In this document: positions 1 to 15,995 of the stretch, in pieces
Layout: each line of letters opens with the position of its first letter
Position numbering within the stretch: the stretch's first letter is position 1
Origin: Pseudomonas sp. Q2-TVG4-2
GTDB lineage: Bacteria > Pseudomonadota > Gammaproteobacteria > Pseudomonadales > Pseudomonadaceae
Length of the DNA: 64,000 nucleotides
NCBI RefSeq assembly: GCF_013620795.1
Contig: NZ_LGLW01000001.1
Location: forward strand, 434,001 to 498,000
Direction of reading: 5' to 3'
Notes under the pieces: generated by a model
What the model was told of the DNA's origin: nothing
The model's database searches: none
The model's input: the letters and a program-made list of their open reading frames with translations, nothing else
Program-made: the position numbers and the translations under genes

Positions 1-2482
<2,482 letters not shown>

Positions 2483-2601
2483 TTAAGCGGTCAGCGCCGC
2501 CGGGGAAAAGCGAAGGTGCCATTGCGCCTGGGGCGGCAATAGCGCAACTGCCACGGTTTTCGAAGAAAGCCGCAGAAGCTGTATTGGGACGGGAGCGTAG
2601 T

Positions 2602-3933
2602 CTACTTGAAAGACCCCATCAGCTCAAACTTGGCGTCGGTCGGCGGCGTCCAGATAAGCGAAAATGCCTGGACATTCAGCTGAGGTAGATTGGCCACAGC
2701 CACCAGTTCACCATCATAAAAGAGCAACGGCAGACGGGAGCGAACGAACCCCGGCACTCCGGCCTCGTTGAGCAATCGCTTGAGGTCGCGGCGTCCTCGC
2801 CCCGGCAATCTCAACAGCTCGCCGCCCTGGCGGTAACGCACCTGCAACGAGCCCTCACGGTCATAGCCCAGCAAACGCAGGCTGCCATTATCCGGTAGCT
2901 GCAACTCGATATCCGGCCTCAGCCAATCGATCGGCGCTTCAGGGGCAATCAGCCAGGGCCCGGAAAGCCACCAGATGCTTTCATCCCCGCGATGCAGCTC
3001 GCCGGTAGCCAACCGCCAAATCGGAGCGGCATCCGAAGCGGCGTCGCGCAGCGCATCCCAACCGGCCCAGTGATCGCTATCAGGAAGCGCCGTCAAACCC
3101 GCCAACCAATGTCGCAATACATTGCGCTGGCGGGCGGGACTGAGCGCCTTCAGTGCAACCAGCGAGAGGCTCGGTATCGGCAGCCATTGATGCCGACCTC
3201 GAATTCGAATTCGAATTCGAATTTCCCGCAGATCGATCTCGGCCAATTCATTCAGCAATTGCTGCGCCTCGCCCAGATGTTCAGCGGCTCGCGCCATGCT
3301 GCTCGAGGCTCGTGGCCACCGCTGGTGCAACACCGGCATGACCCGATGGCGAAGGTAGTTTCGCGCATGATCGGTACATTGATTGCTCGGATCGTCGATC
3401 CAAACGAACCCCTGCTCTCGCGCACACGCGTCGAGTTCATCACGCCCGGTAGTCAGCAATGGCCGAACCAGCCAGCCCTCACCCAGTGCTCGGACTGCAG
3501 GTATACCGGCAAGCCCGCGCACGCCGGCGCCACGCAGCAGACGAAACAGCAAGGTTTCGGCCTGATCATCCCGATGCTGAGCAACAAGCAACACCTCGGC
3601 GGGGTTCAAACGCTCGCTGAAGGCCGCATAGCGCGCCTCTCGGGCGGCACTTTCGAGGCTCGGCCCGGGCTCGACCTGAACGTGCACAACTTGCAGCTCT
3701 ACACCCAGCCGTTCGCAGACAGACCGACAATGCGCCGGCCAATCATCGGCCACTGACTGCAGCCCGTGATGCACGTGAATCGCGCTTATCGGTGGAAGTT
3801 GTTCGCGAGCCGACAAGCGCGCCAACAGAAGCAGCAATACGGTCGAGTCGAGCCCCCCCGAAAACGCCACGTGCCAACGCGGCGCAGTACGCCAGGGTTG
3901 CAGCGCATCAAGCAGACGGGACTCGAGGGGCAT
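2602..3933 (-). CDS. tilS: tRNA(Ile)-lysidine synthetase
   Basis: Attaches lysine to C34 of tRNA-Ile(CAU), switching it from AUG to AUA decoding; essential and cytosolic. The ATP pyrophosphatase P-loop SGGLDST is at residues 25-31, followed by the HVHHGLQ motif. The C-terminal TilS domain includes RQGGELLRLPGRGRRDLK. 443 residues is typical. Between the catalytic core and the C-terminal part (about residues 237-245) is an odd Ile-Arg tandem run encoded by an in-frame hexanucleotide repeat (see the repeat at 3199-3223). tilS lies downstream of accA but the accA terminator separates them, so it probably has its own promoter or depends on read-through. Confidence 0.95.
   Translation of the reverse strand: MPLESRLLDALQPWRTAPRWHVAFSGGLDSTVLLLLLARLSAREQLPPISAIHVHHGLQSVADDWPAHCRSVCERLGVELQVVHVQVEPGPSLESAAREARYAAFSERLNPAEVLLVAQHRDDQAETLLFRLLRGAGVRGLAGIPAVRALGEGWLVRPLLTTGRDELDACAREQGFVWIDDPSNQCTDHARNYLRHRVMPVLHQRWPRASSSMARAAEHLGEAQQLLNELAEIDLREIRIRIRIRGRHQWLPIPSLSLVALKALSPARQRNVLRHWLAGLTALPDSDHWAGWDALRDAASDAAPIWRLATGELHRGDESIWWLSGPWLIAPEAPIDWLRPDIELQLPDNGSLRLLGYDREGSLQVRYRQGGELLRLPGRGRRDLKRLLNEAGVPGFVRSRLPLLFYDGELVAVANLPQLNVQAFSLIWTPPTDAKFELMGSFK
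3199..3223 (-). repeat. Hexanucleotide tandem repeat inside tilS
   Basis: Nearly four copies of the unit GAATTC run without interruption (full units at 3201-3206, 3207-3212 and 3213-3218, then a partial copy to 3223). On the coding strand it encodes alternating Ile-Arg pairs. The unit is a multiple of three, so gain or loss of a unit changes protein length but keeps the frame. Each full unit is also an EcoRI palindrome. Confidence 0.9.
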
Positions 3934-4047
3934 GGGGTAGCAGCTCTGCAGATATAGGAATACAGCATAAACCGTAAAGCCCTGACGTTAGCCACTCGCA
4001 CGCGGCACGCCCGGCGCCTACGCGCCAAAAGCCTTTTCGACAGGCAC

Positions 4048-4073
4048 AAAAAACGGCGGGTAGCCCGCCGTTC
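4048..4073 (-). terminator. Rho-independent terminator of accA
   Basis: Perfect 8-bp stem ACGGCGGG/CCCGCCGT (4053-4060 and 4064-4071) with loop TAG. On the minus strand it is followed by a run of six T (plus-strand A at 4048-4053). It sits 24 bp past the accA stop, ending the dnaE-accA transcript before tilS. Confidence 0.85.
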
Positions 4074-4096
4074 TTGTAAGCCCAATTACCGCGATG

Positions 4097-5047
4097 TCAG
4101 GCGATGCCGTAGCTCATCAGGCGCTCGTAGCGACGCGCGAGCAAGGCTTCGGTATCGAGCCCCTTGAGCATGTCAAGCTGAGCGGTGAGCTCGTCACGCA
4201 AGGAAGCAGCTGTCACCGCCGGGTTGCGATGAGCTCCGCCCAGCGGCTCGGCGATAATCTTGTCGACAATACCCAGATTCTTCAGGCGCTCGGCTGTCAC
4301 GCCCATCGCCTCGGCCGCCTCCGGCGCTTTGTCAGCAGTACGCCAGAGAATAGAGGCACAGCCTTCCGGCGAGATCACCGCATAGGTGGAATACTGGAGC
4401 ATGTTCAGCTGATCACAGACACCAATGGCCAGGGCTCCGCCCGAACCACCTTCACCAATCACAGTAGCAATGATCGGCGTCTTCAGGCGTGCCATGACGC
4501 GCAGATTCCAGGCGATCGCCTCGCTCTGGTTGCGCTCTTCGGCGTCGATGCCCGGATAAGCACCCGGCGTATCGATGAAGGTCAGGATCGGCATCCTGAA
4601 GCGCTCGGCCATTTCCATCAGACGGCAAGCCTTGCGGTAGCCTTCCGGGCGCGGCATCCCGAAGTTGCGACGAACCTTCTCGCGGACTTCACGCCCCTTC
4701 TGATGCCCGATGATCATCACCGGCTCGCCATTCAGGCGGGCCGTACCGCCAACGATTGCGGCGTCATCGGAGAAGTGGCGATCGCCATGTAGTTCTTCGA
4801 ATTCGGTGAACAGATGGTTGATGTAGTCCAGCGTGTAGGGGCGCTGTGGGTGGCGAGCCAGGCGGGCGATCTGCCAGCTGGAGAGGTTGCCGAAGATGCT
4901 CTCGGTGAGCGACTCGCTCTTGTCCTGCAGGCGAGCAATCTCATCGCCAATGTTCAGCGAGTTGTCGTTACCAACCAGGCGCAATTCTTCGATCTTGGCT
5001 TGCAGGTCGGCGATCGGCTGTTCGAAATCGAGAAAATTCGGGTTCAT
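4097..5047 (-). CDS. accA: Acetyl-CoA carboxylase carboxyltransferase subunit alpha
   Basis: With AccD transfers the carboxyl group from carboxy-biotin to acetyl-CoA, giving malonyl-CoA, the committed step of fatty acid synthesis. The protein begins [20 protein letters not shown], as I recall for pseudomonad AccA, so I take the ATG at 5047 rather than the in-frame ATG six bases upstream (5053). Family features include GHQKGRE, the [11 protein letters not shown] stretch and the oxyanion region [12 protein letters not shown]. 316 residues is normal. It follows dnaE by about 190 bp and is closed by the terminator at 4048-4073. Confidence 0.97.
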   Translation of the reverse strand: MNPNFLDFEQPIADLQAKIEELRLVGNDNSLNIGDEIARLQDKSESLTESIFGNLSSWQIARLARHPQRPYTLDYINHLFTEFEELHGDRHFSDDAAIVGGTARLNGEPVMIIGHQKGREVREKVRRNFGMPRPEGYRKACRLMEMAERFRMPILTFIDTPGAYPGIDAEERNQSEAIAWNLRVMARLKTPIIATVIGEGGSGGALAIGVCDQLNMLQYSTYAVISPEGCASILWRTADKAPEAAEAMGVTAERLKNLGIVDKIIAEPLGGAHRNPAVTAASLRDELTAQLDMLKGLDTEALLARRYERLMSYGIA

Positions 5048-5234
5048 AGGCATCCGTCATGCGTCGACGGCCAGGCGGCCGGGAAGCTGTTCCGTTTTTT
5101 GCGCCCTACCTTACGGGACGGACGCAGTCAGGTCGAACAAAATGTTCGCAATCATGACCCGATCGAGGATCGGGCCGGTTCGAGGCGTCATCTGGGTCGC
5201 GTGCCAGCGTTGGCGCGCAAACCCGCTGCGTCCC

Positions 5235-8756
<3,522 letters not shown>

Positions 8757-8867
8757 GAACGAACCTTGGACTGGCGAAACGACAAGCCGGGAATTGTACC
8801 GGAAAGACTGGGTGATTAAGGCAGCCGGTGATGGGTTGCATCACCAGAAAAATGGGGGTTCGCTGAT

Positions 8868-9509
8868 TCAGACCGGCAAGGCAACCGTGACGCTGACGGA
8901 GTCGGTCAGGGCGGCCTGTTCCAGCAGATTGCGGACAGGGGCAAACGACCGACGGTGAATGATCGTTGGGCCAAGCCGCTGCAGCGCTTCCAGATGATTC
9001 GGCGTTGGATAACCCTTGTGTGCAGCGAGGCCGTAGCCGGGATAGCATAGATCCAGGGCACACATTTCCCGGTCACGACTGACCTTGGCCAGAATCGATG
9101 CGGCGGCGATTGCCGGCACCTGACCATCTCCCTGAATCACCGGAGCGCTGGGCACCGCGAGCTGCGGGCAGCGATTACCATCAATCAGCGCCAGCCGCGG
9201 CGTCACGCTCAGGCCTTCAACCGCACGCTGCATTGCCAGCATGGTGGCGTGCAGAATGTTCAGCTGGTCGATCTCGTGCACCTCGGCGCGAGCGATGCAC
9301 CAGGCCAGCGCCTTCTCGCAGATTTCATCGAACAACGTTTCACGCCGGGCCTCGGTCAGTTTCTTCGAATCATTGAGCCCTTCGATGGGACGTCGCGGAT
9401 CTAGGATCACCGCCGCCGTGACGACAGGCCCACAAAGCGGGCCGCGACCGACTTCATCGACCCCGGCGACCAACTCCTCAACCAAGTTGAAATCCAGCCC
9501 AATCTGCAT
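8868..9509 (-). CDS. rnhB: Ribonuclease HII
   Basis: Removes RNA from RNA:DNA hybrids and single ribonucleotides misincorporated in DNA. The metal-binding [12 protein letters not shown] motif is at residues 18-29 (Asp18, Glu19); a further acidic residue lies in [10 protein letters not shown], and the family stretch [12 protein letters not shown] follows. 213 residues. Its ATG shares one base with the lpxB stop (TGATG, 9511-9507), so it is coupled to the lipid A operon. Confidence 0.97.
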   Translation of the reverse strand: MQIGLDFNLVEELVAGVDEVGRGPLCGPVVTAAVILDPRRPIEGLNDSKKLTEARRETLFDEICEKALAWCIARAEVHEIDQLNILHATMLAMQRAVEGLSVTPRLALIDGNRCPQLAVPSAPVIQGDGQVPAIAAASILAKVSRDREMCALDLCYPGYGLAAHKGYPTPNHLEALQRLGPTIIHRRSFAPVRNLLEQAALTDSVSVTVALPV

Positions 9510-10642
9510 CAGTTCGCCCCAACCAATTCGAGTACCGCACTGGCGGCCTGACGCGACGCATCACAGCGCAGGGTTCGATGAATAGCATCGAAGCCCTCGG
9601 TCTGAATATCGCCGTTGTCCAGCAGGGGTGACAGCAGCTGCGCCATCGCCTCCGGAGTCGCTGCGTCTTGCAGAAGCTCCGGCACTAGAAGGCGCTGAGC
9701 GAGCAGGTTGGGCAGGGCCACGTATGGACTTTTCACCATACGCTTGAGGATACGGAAGGTCAGCGGCGCGACGCTATAGGCCACGACCATCGGCCGCTTG
9801 TACAGCAGGGCTTCGAGCGTCGCAGTGCCAGAGGCGATCAGCACCGCATTGCTGGCGGCCAGCGCCTCGTGGGAATGTCCGTCGAGCAGTGTCAGCGGCA
9901 AATCCCGCCCCACCAGCATCTGCTCCAGCTGTGCGCGGCGCTCGGGGCTGGCGCAGGGCACCACAAAACGAATGCCCGGACGCATTGAACGCAGCCGATC
10001 GGCGGCGGCAAGAAAGAGCTCGCCAAGACGGCCCACTTCGCCCCCCCGGCTGCCCGGCATCAGCGCCACGATCAAACCTTCCCGCGGCAGGTTCAGCGCA
10101 ACCCGTGCCGCGGCACGATCAGGCTCCAGCGGGATGGTATCGGCCAGCGGATGGCCAACGAAACGCACTGCCACTTGGTGGGCATCGTAGAACTTCGCTT
10201 CGAAGGGAAACAGCGTGAGCATCAGGTCGCAGGCGTCACGGATCTTCAACACGCGCTTCTGCCGCCAAGCCCACACTGAGGGGCTGACGTAGTGCACGGT
10301 CTTGATACCGTTGCGCCTCAGCTTAAGCGCCAGGTCTAGATTGAAATCCGGCGCGTCGATGCCGATGAAAACGTCGGGACGGACATCGAGCAAGGCTTTC
10401 AGCAACCGCTTGCGGCGGGCCAGAAGCTCCGGCAATCGACCGAGCACTTCCACCAGCCCCATCACCGCAAGACGCTCCAGCGGGAAATAGGATTTGAGTC
10501 CTTGCAGCTCCATTCGGGAACCACCAACGCCGATGAATTCGACATCGGGGTGCTGCGCCCTGAGCGCCTGCATCAATCCTGAACCGAGGATATCGCCGGA
10601 CGCTTCACCGGCCACTAGCGCGACTATCAGCGGCCTGGGCAT
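9509..10642 (-). CDS. lpxB: Lipid-A-disaccharide synthase
   Basis: Joins UDP-2,3-diacylglucosamine and lipid X into the lipid A disaccharide at the inner face of the cytoplasmic membrane (GT19). The open frame reaches back to 10717, but the ATG at 10642, one base after the lpxA stop, gives [17 protein letters not shown] with the diagnostic GEASGD at residues 12-17; I choose it. Other family motifs are [19 protein letters not shown] and [10 protein letters not shown]. 377 residues. Confidence 0.96.
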   Translation of the reverse strand: MPRPLIVALVAGEASGDILGSGLMQALRAQHPDVEFIGVGGSRMELQGLKSYFPLERLAVMGLVEVLGRLPELLARRKRLLKALLDVRPDVFIGIDAPDFNLDLALKLRRNGIKTVHYVSPSVWAWRQKRVLKIRDACDLMLTLFPFEAKFYDAHQVAVRFVGHPLADTIPLEPDRAAARVALNLPREGLIVALMPGSRGGEVGRLGELFLAAADRLRSMRPGIRFVVPCASPERRAQLEQMLVGRDLPLTLLDGHSHEALAASNAVLIASGTATLEALLYKRPMVVAYSVAPLTFRILKRMVKSPYVALPNLLAQRLLVPELLQDAATPEAMAQLLSPLLDNGDIQTEGFDAIHRTLRCDASRQAASAVLELVGAN

Positions 10643-10643
10643 A

Positions 10644-11420
10644 TCAGCGCGTAATACCGCGGTTCGACGCCTGCACCGAGTCCCGGAACAGCGCCACTTC
10701 TGGGAATGCCTGAGCATCGGCGGCGAGCGCAGCCAGGGCGGCCTCGACTGTCAGCCCCTTGCGATAGACGATCTTGTAGGCATTGCGCAGGGCTAGGATG
10801 GCTTCGGCACTGAAGCCACGGCGCCGCATGCCTTCGAAGTTCATGCTGCGTGCCTCGGCCGGGTTGCCGAATACCGTGACGAACGCTGGAACATCCTTGC
10901 CGATCGCGGTCCCCATCCCCGAAAAGCTGTATGCACCGATGTGGCAATACTGATGGACCAGGGTATAGCCCGACAGGATCGCCCAATCGCCAACGTGCAC
11001 ATGGCCCGCCAGCGCAGTGTTATTCACAAGGATGCAATGGTTGGCGATTACGCTGTCATGACCGATATGCGCATAGGCCATGATCAGGTTGTGGTCACCG
11101 ATGGTGGTCTCACCTCGGTCTTGCACGGTACCGCGATGAATGGTCACCCCTTCGCGGATCACGTTATGGTCGCCAATCACCAGGCGCGTCGGCTCGCCCT
11201 TGTACTTGAGGTCCGGCGTATCCTCACCCACCGAGGAAAATTGAAAAATCCGATTGTGCCGGCCGATGCGCGTCGGCCCTTTGATGACCACGTGAGACGC
11301 GATCACCGTTCCCTCGGCTATCTCGACGTCCGGGCCGATGATCGACCAGGGGCCGACCTGGACGTCATCCGCCAGTCGGGCCGCAGGATCGACGATGGCG
11401 CGAGGGTCGATCAAACTCAT
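10644..11420 (-). CDS. lpxA: UDP-N-acetylglucosamine acyltransferase
   Basis: First step of lipid A synthesis: transfers the 3-hydroxyacyl chain from ACP to UDP-GlcNAc O-3. Left-handed beta-helix of hexapeptide repeats; the predicted catalytic His is His121 in AHIGHDSV. The start at 11420 ([16 protein letters not shown]) overlaps the fabZ stop as ATGA and matches the pseudomonad start; an upstream in-frame start at 11456 would lie inside fabZ. 258 residues, as in P. aeruginosa. The [16 protein letters not shown] segment near the C-terminal third is well conserved. Confidence 0.97.
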   Translation of the reverse strand: MSLIDPRAIVDPAARLADDVQVGPWSIIGPDVEIAEGTVIASHVVIKGPTRIGRHNRIFQFSSVGEDTPDLKYKGEPTRLVIGDHNVIREGVTIHRGTVQDRGETTIGDHNLIMAYAHIGHDSVIANHCILVNNTALAGHVHVGDWAILSGYTLVHQYCHIGAYSFSGMGTAIGKDVPAFVTVFGNPAEARSMNFEGMRRRGFSAEAILALRNAYKIVYRKGLTVEAALAALAADAQAFPEVALFRDSVQASNRGITR

Positions 11421-11857
11421 ATCTTCTGTTCCGCACAAATAATTTCGGCAGAGCATACCGGCTTGCCATCAACCGTGGCGCGGCAATCGAACTTCCAGAT
11501 CCCACGTTTGGCGCTGATGAACGAGGCCTCGAGAATCAGCTGATCGCCCGGCATGACCGGCTGACGGAAACGCAGCTTGTCCGAGCCGACGAAATAATAG
11601 AGCGTGCCATCGGCTGGCTTCGCGCCCATCATCTTGAAACCCAGCAGTCCGGCCGCTTGTGCCATGGCTTCGATGATCAAGACGCCTGGCATGATGGGGT
11701 GCTGTGGGAAGTGACCGTTGAAGAACGGCTCGTTGATGGTGACGTTCTTGTAGGCGCGAACACGCTTGGCTTCCGTGTCCAATTCCACCACCCGGTCCAC
11801 TAGCAGGAAAGGGTACCGGTGGGGCAGGTATTCGCGAATCTCGTTGATGTCCATCAT
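11417..11857 (-). CDS. fabZ: 3-hydroxyacyl-[ACP] dehydratase FabZ
   Basis: Dehydrates 3-hydroxyacyl-ACP in fatty acid elongation, competing with LpxA/LpxD for 3-hydroxyacyl-ACP, which explains its place between lpxD and lpxA. Hot-dog fold; catalytic His49 in [11 protein letters not shown] and Glu63 in VLIIEAMAQ. 146 residues. A 96 bp gap separates it from lpxD; it overlaps lpxA by 4 nt. Confidence 0.97.
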   Translation of the reverse strand: MMDINEIREYLPHRYPFLLVDRVVELDTEAKRVRAYKNVTINEPFFNGHFPQHPIMPGVLIIEAMAQAAGLLGFKMMGAKPADGTLYYFVGSDKLRFRQPVMPGDQLILEASFISAKRGIWKFDCRATVDGKPVCSAEIICAEQKI

Positions 11858-11953
11858 ATGAAGAAAAAGCCCGTAAGGATTATGAGAGCCAACACGGCAT
11901 CACACCGCGCAACCCGATGGTGACGCCTCTAGCAGGGCGATCAGACGATAGGG

Positions 11954-13012
11954 TCAGGCATCAGAAGACGTATCCCCGCATGGGGTCACGGAAGCCAGGC
12001 GTTTTTCCACTTGCTGCAGGCGACGAGCCATGTCGTCGAGGTGACGAATCCGAGCGGCACTCTTGCGCCATTCTGCGGCGGGCTGCATGGCTGTTCCTGA
12101 AGAATAGCTTCCCGGCTCGGTGATTGATCTAGTGACCATTGTCATCCCGGTAATGAACACGTTATCGCAGACCTCGATATGACCAACGAGCCCGGCGCCG
12201 CCGGCAATCATGCAGTTACGGCCGATCTTCGTACTGCCAGATATTCCCGAACAACCCGCCATGGCTGTGTTATCGCCAATCTGGACGTTGTGGGCGATCA
12301 TGATCTGATTATCCAGCTTCACACCGTTCCCGATCACCGTGTCGGATATCGCACCACGATCGATGGTGGTGTTGGCGCCAATCTCGACATCGTCACCGAT
12401 GCGCACACCGCCGAGCTGAGCGATCTTCTCCCAACTGCCCTGCTCGTTGGCGAAACCGAAGCCCTCGCCGCCGATCACCGCACCGGGCTGAATGACTACG
12501 CGCTCACCGATGATCACGTCATGGCACAGCGTCACGCGAGCCGCCAACCGGCCGCCGGCACCGACACGGCTTCGCGCACCGACTACGGATTGGGCGCCGA
12601 CTTCCACATCGGGACCAATCCAGGCGCCAGCCTCGATTACCACCTGAGCGCCGATTCTTGCACTGGGATCGATCTCGGCACTGGGGTCGACGATGGCGCT
12701 GGGATGAATACCGAGGGACGCCCGCGGTCGTGTCTCGAACAGATGCGAGAGACGCGCATAGGTAAGATAGGGATTGGCGACGACCAGCGCCGTGCCCGCA
12801 TAGCCCTCGGCATCCTTGGCGGTAAGCAGGACACCGCCGGCCTGCGTGGTAGCGAGGAATTTTCGATATTGCGCATTGGCCAGGAAGCTCAGCTGCTCAG
12901 GACCGGCATCCTGAAGCGTTGCCAGCCCGGACACCTGCAGCGAGGAATTACCGCGCAGCTCAGCCCCTAGCTGCTCGGCGAGATCGCCGAGCGTATAGAC
13001 AACGCTGCTCAT
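11954..13012 (-). CDS. lpxD: UDP-3-O-(3-hydroxyacyl)glucosamine N-acyltransferase
   Basis: Third step of lipid A synthesis, adding the second 3-hydroxyacyl chain. An N-terminal uridine-binding domain (about 1-100) precedes a long hexapeptide-repeat helix including [16 protein letters not shown] and the [11 protein letters not shown] histidine region, then a C-terminal helix rich in Arg/Lys/Gln. 352 residues. The ATG shares one base with the skp stop (TGATG). Confidence 0.97.
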   Translation of the reverse strand: MSSVVYTLGDLAEQLGAELRGNSSLQVSGLATLQDAGPEQLSFLANAQYRKFLATTQAGGVLLTAKDAEGYAGTALVVANPYLTYARLSHLFETRPRASLGIHPSAIVDPSAEIDPSARIGAQVVIEAGAWIGPDVEVGAQSVVGARSRVGAGGRLAARVTLCHDVIIGERVVIQPGAVIGGEGFGFANEQGSWEKIAQLGGVRIGDDVEIGANTTIDRGAISDTVIGNGVKLDNQIMIAHNVQIGDNTAMAGCSGISGSTKIGRNCMIAGGAGLVGHIEVCDNVFITGMTMVTRSITEPGSYSSGTAMQPAAEWRKSAARIRHLDDMARRLQQVEKRLASVTPCGDTSSDA

Positions 13013-13515
13013 CAGCGCTGCTGATTCATGCGCTCGATGACTTGGCGGGTGATGTCGTATTGCGGCTTGACATCAACCACCGCGCCGCGCTCGAGCACCA
13101 AATCGTAGTCACCCTTCTTGATGACTTCTTCCACGGACTTATCCAGCTTGGGCTTGAGCTGCTTGAGCATGTCGCGATCAGCGGCAGCCTTGGACTCGTT
13201 GAGTTCCTTGGACAGGAATTGGAAGTCGCGAGCCTTCTGTTTGAATTCCAGTTCGAGACGCTCGCGCTCAGCCTGCTGCATCTTATCGCCGTCCTTACCC
13301 AGACGGTCCTGGATGCGCTTGGCGTCGCTTTCAAGCCCTTTGAGTTTCTCCAGCTGCGGACCGAATTTCTTCTCCGCATCGACCGAGTAACGCTTGGCAG
13401 CGTCTGATTCGAGCAACGCCATCTGGTAGTTCATTACCGCGATCTTCATCTCGGCGAACGCGGGGGTCGCCACTAGAGCAGCGGCAACAACAAGCAATTG
13501 AGTCAACTTACGCAC
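13012..13515 (-). CDS. skp: Periplasmic chaperone Skp/OmpH
   Basis: Holds unfolded outer-membrane proteins in the periplasm on their way to the Bam complex. I use the GTG at 13515 ([21 protein letters not shown] after formyl-Met), which gives a classic Sec signal peptide cleaved after AFA; a GTG four codons upstream is possible but the SD-like GAAGAGTGG sits closer to 13515. The mature part is a long charged coiled coil (about residues 40-130), as in Skp tentacles. 167 residues. Directly downstream of bamA and coupled to lpxD. Confidence 0.93.
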   Translation of the reverse strand: MRKLTQLLVVAAALVATPAFAEMKIAVMNYQMALLESDAAKRYSVDAEKKFGPQLEKLKGLESDAKRIQDRLGKDGDKMQQAERERLELEFKQKARDFQFLSKELNESKAAADRDMLKQLKPKLDKSVEEVIKKGDYDLVLERGAVVDVKPQYDITRQVIERMNQQR

Positions 13516-13562
13516 GGTATATACCACTCTTCAGGAATGCGCTGGAGCATCGCTCCAGATGA

Positions 13563-15926
13563 TTAAAAAGTTTGGCCCAGAGAGAACTGGAAGACCTGGG
13601 TGTCTGCCTCGTCCGGCTTCATTACCGGCATCGCCAGGCTGAAACTCAAGGGCCCCATGGCCGTGATCCAGGTCAGACCGACACCAACCGAGCTGGCCAC
13701 GTCGCCGATATCGATATCGCTGCACTTGTCCGATTCCGGAGGGCAGTTCGTATCGTAGACGTTACCGACATCCCAGAACACCGAGGTGCGCAGCGATCGC
13801 TGGTCCTTGACGAACGGCATCGGGAACAATAGCTCCACCCCACCCTGGATCAGCACGTTACCACCATAAGGCAACGCATCCTGGTCCGGATCGGCAATGG
13901 TTCCCTCATTGCCGGTTACTGACTCGCCGCGACTCGGTGTGCTACGCGGCCCGAGACTGCTGTCTTCGAAACCGCGCACCGAGTTGAAACCGCCCGCATA
14001 GTAGTGCTCGTAAAAAGGCAGACGGGAGGTCGAACCGTAGGCATCACCATAGCCCAGCTGAGTATGCACGCGCATGGTGTAGTTCTTGGTTACCGGCACG
14101 AAAAGCTGCGCGTTGTAGTCGAGCTTGTAGAACGACAGGTCGCTGCCCGGAATGGTGGTTTCCAATGAAAGGCTTTGCGAGTGCCCGCGCGTCGCCAGTA
14201 CCCCACGGTTCAAGGTGGATTCCGACCAGCCCACGGAGGCTTTGAAGTTGAGGTAACTGTCGCCCTCCTCCTCCATGAAATCGAAAATCTCGTCGACCGT
14301 ATAGCGACCACTGTCGATGGTGTCTTGCTGGGCGGACAGGCCAAACGACAGCCGCGACGTCTCGCTGATTGGATAGCCGATGTTTACGCCACCACCCAGA
14401 CTATCGACCGAATAGCTGGACACGTCATAATCCAACTCATCGTAATCGGTGGTGCGATAGAAAGCGTTGTAGCCCAGGCTGACGCCGTCTTCGGTCCAGT
14501 AGGGATCGACGAAACCAAAGTTGTAACGTGACTGGTATTCGCTGCGAGTCAATCCCAGGCTGACACGGTTACCGGTCCCCAGGAAATTGTTCTGGCTGAT
14601 CGAGCCGCCGAGAATCAGGCCAGCGTTCTGGGCGAAGCCAATGCTCGCCATGATTGAACCGGAGGGTTGCTCCTCGACACTGTAATTCACGTCGATCTGG
14701 TCGTCGGTGCCGGGCACCTGCGGGGTTTCGACGTTCACTTCCTTGAAGAAACCCAGACGCTCGAGACGGGTCTTGGACTGGTCGATCAAATAGGTCGACG
14801 CCCAGCCACCCTCCATCTGCCGCATCTCCCGACGCAGCACTTCGTCTTCAGTCTTGGTATTGCCGCGGAAGTTGATGCGATTGACATAGGCCCGCTTGCC
14901 CGGATCAACCACGAAGGTGATTGCGACGGTATTGTTTTCGTCGTTGGTTTCCGGCACGCCGTTGACGTTGGCGAAGGTATAGCCCTCATTGCCCAGACGC
15001 CGGGTGATCAGTTCCGAGGTGGTGGTCATGACCTTGCGTGAAAAAACCTGACCTTCTTTCGCCAGCAGCAACGACTGCAGCTCTTCCTGCGGCACTTTCA
15101 GATCACCGCTCAGCTTGACGTCGCTGACAGTGTAACGATCACCTTCGGCAATATTGACCGTGACGTAGACGTCCTTCTTGTCCGGCGTGATGGATACCTG
15201 GGTGGAGGTGATATCCATGTTGATGTAGCCGCGATCCAGATAATAGGAGCGCAGGCGCTCAAGGTCACCGGACAGCTTTTCGCGAGCGTACTTATCATCG
15301 TTACGGAAAAATGACAGCCAATTGCTGGTCTTCAACTCGAACAGATCGGTCAGGTCCTCGTCCGGGAAGACCGAATTGCCGACGACGTTGATGTGCTTGA
15401 TCGACGCAACGGAGCCTTCGTTGATATTGATTTTCAGCGCGACACGATTACGCGGCTGAGGAACAACCTCGGTTTCGATGGTTGCAGAGTAACGACCCTG
15501 CGCGACGTACTGGCGCTGCAGCTCATTGCGCACACCTTCGAGTGTGGCCCGCTGGAAGATCTCGCCCTCGGCGAGACCCGACTGCTGCAGACCGGAGAGC
15601 AGGTCTTCGGTCTTGATCGCCTTGTTGCCATCGATTTCGATGCCGGAAATTGATGGGCGTTCGACCACGTTGATCACCAGCACATCGCCTTCGCGGCCGA
15701 GCTGGATGTCCTCGAAGAAACCGGTGCGGAACAGGGCGCGGGTTGCGTCTACCAGGCGACTATCATCGGCCGCCTGCCCGACATTCAACGGCAAGGCGCC
15801 AAAGACGCTCCCCGCTGAGACGCGCTGCAGACCATTGACTCGTATATCGGAAATGGTGAAGGACTCGGCGTGAACTTCGGCAATCATCAGTGCGGAAATT
15901 ACCGCAGGTAGCAGCAGACGTTTCAT
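13563..15926 (-). CDS. bamA: Outer membrane protein assembly factor BamA
   Basis: Central beta-barrel of the Bam complex that folds outer-membrane proteins. Start at 15926 gives MKRLLLPAVISALMIAEVHA, a signal peptide; the frame extends upstream to 15983 without homology. Five POTRA domains occupy about residues 20-420 (the first begins FTISDIRVNGLQRVS) and a 16-strand barrel follows. It carries the conserved VRGF motif (SVRGFED) and ends in the outer-membrane C-terminal signature Gln-Thr-Phe. 787 residues. Lies between rseP and skp, the standard arrangement. Confidence 0.97.
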   Translation of the reverse strand: MKRLLLPAVISALMIAEVHAESFTISDIRVNGLQRVSAGSVFGALPLNVGQAADDSRLVDATRALFRTGFFEDIQLGREGDVLVINVVERPSISGIEIDGNKAIKTEDLLSGLQQSGLAEGEIFQRATLEGVRNELQRQYVAQGRYSATIETEVVPQPRNRVALKININEGSVASIKHINVVGNSVFPDEDLTDLFELKTSNWLSFFRNDDKYAREKLSGDLERLRSYYLDRGYINMDITSTQVSITPDKKDVYVTVNIAEGDRYTVSDVKLSGDLKVPQEELQSLLLAKEGQVFSRKVMTTTSELITRRLGNEGYTFANVNGVPETNDENNTVAITFVVDPGKRAYVNRINFRGNTKTEDEVLRREMRQMEGGWASTYLIDQSKTRLERLGFFKEVNVETPQVPGTDDQIDVNYSVEEQPSGSIMASIGFAQNAGLILGGSISQNNFLGTGNRVSLGLTRSEYQSRYNFGFVDPYWTEDGVSLGYNAFYRTTDYDELDYDVSSYSVDSLGGGVNIGYPISETSRLSFGLSAQQDTIDSGRYTVDEIFDFMEEEGDSYLNFKASVGWSESTLNRGVLATRGHSQSLSLETTIPGSDLSFYKLDYNAQLFVPVTKNYTMRVHTQLGYGDAYGSTSRLPFYEHYYAGGFNSVRGFEDSSLGPRSTPSRGESVTGNEGTIADPDQDALPYGGNVLIQGGVELLFPMPFVKDQRSLRTSVFWDVGNVYDTNCPPESDKCSDIDIGDVASSVGVGLTWITAMGPLSFSLAMPVMKPDEADTQVFQFSLGQTF

Positions 15927-15995
15927 GAAGTCCTTTCTTTTCAAACCTGATAATTGAACCTGCGCTTGGCGCGGCGACATCAAGGTATATGGCGA

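Noticed and set aside
2992..3756. Long plus-strand open frame with Ser-Asn repeats opposite tilS
   Set aside because: The repeat is the tilS hexamer read in another frame; tilS has clear family motifs and this frame has none.
8827..8845. GGTGAT/ATCACC hairpin between rnhB and dnaE as a terminator
   Set aside because: No T run follows it on the minus strand; not enough to call.
10643..10717. Upstream start of lpxB at 10717
   Set aside because: It lies inside lpxA, and the ATG at 10642 puts GEASGD at the expected position.
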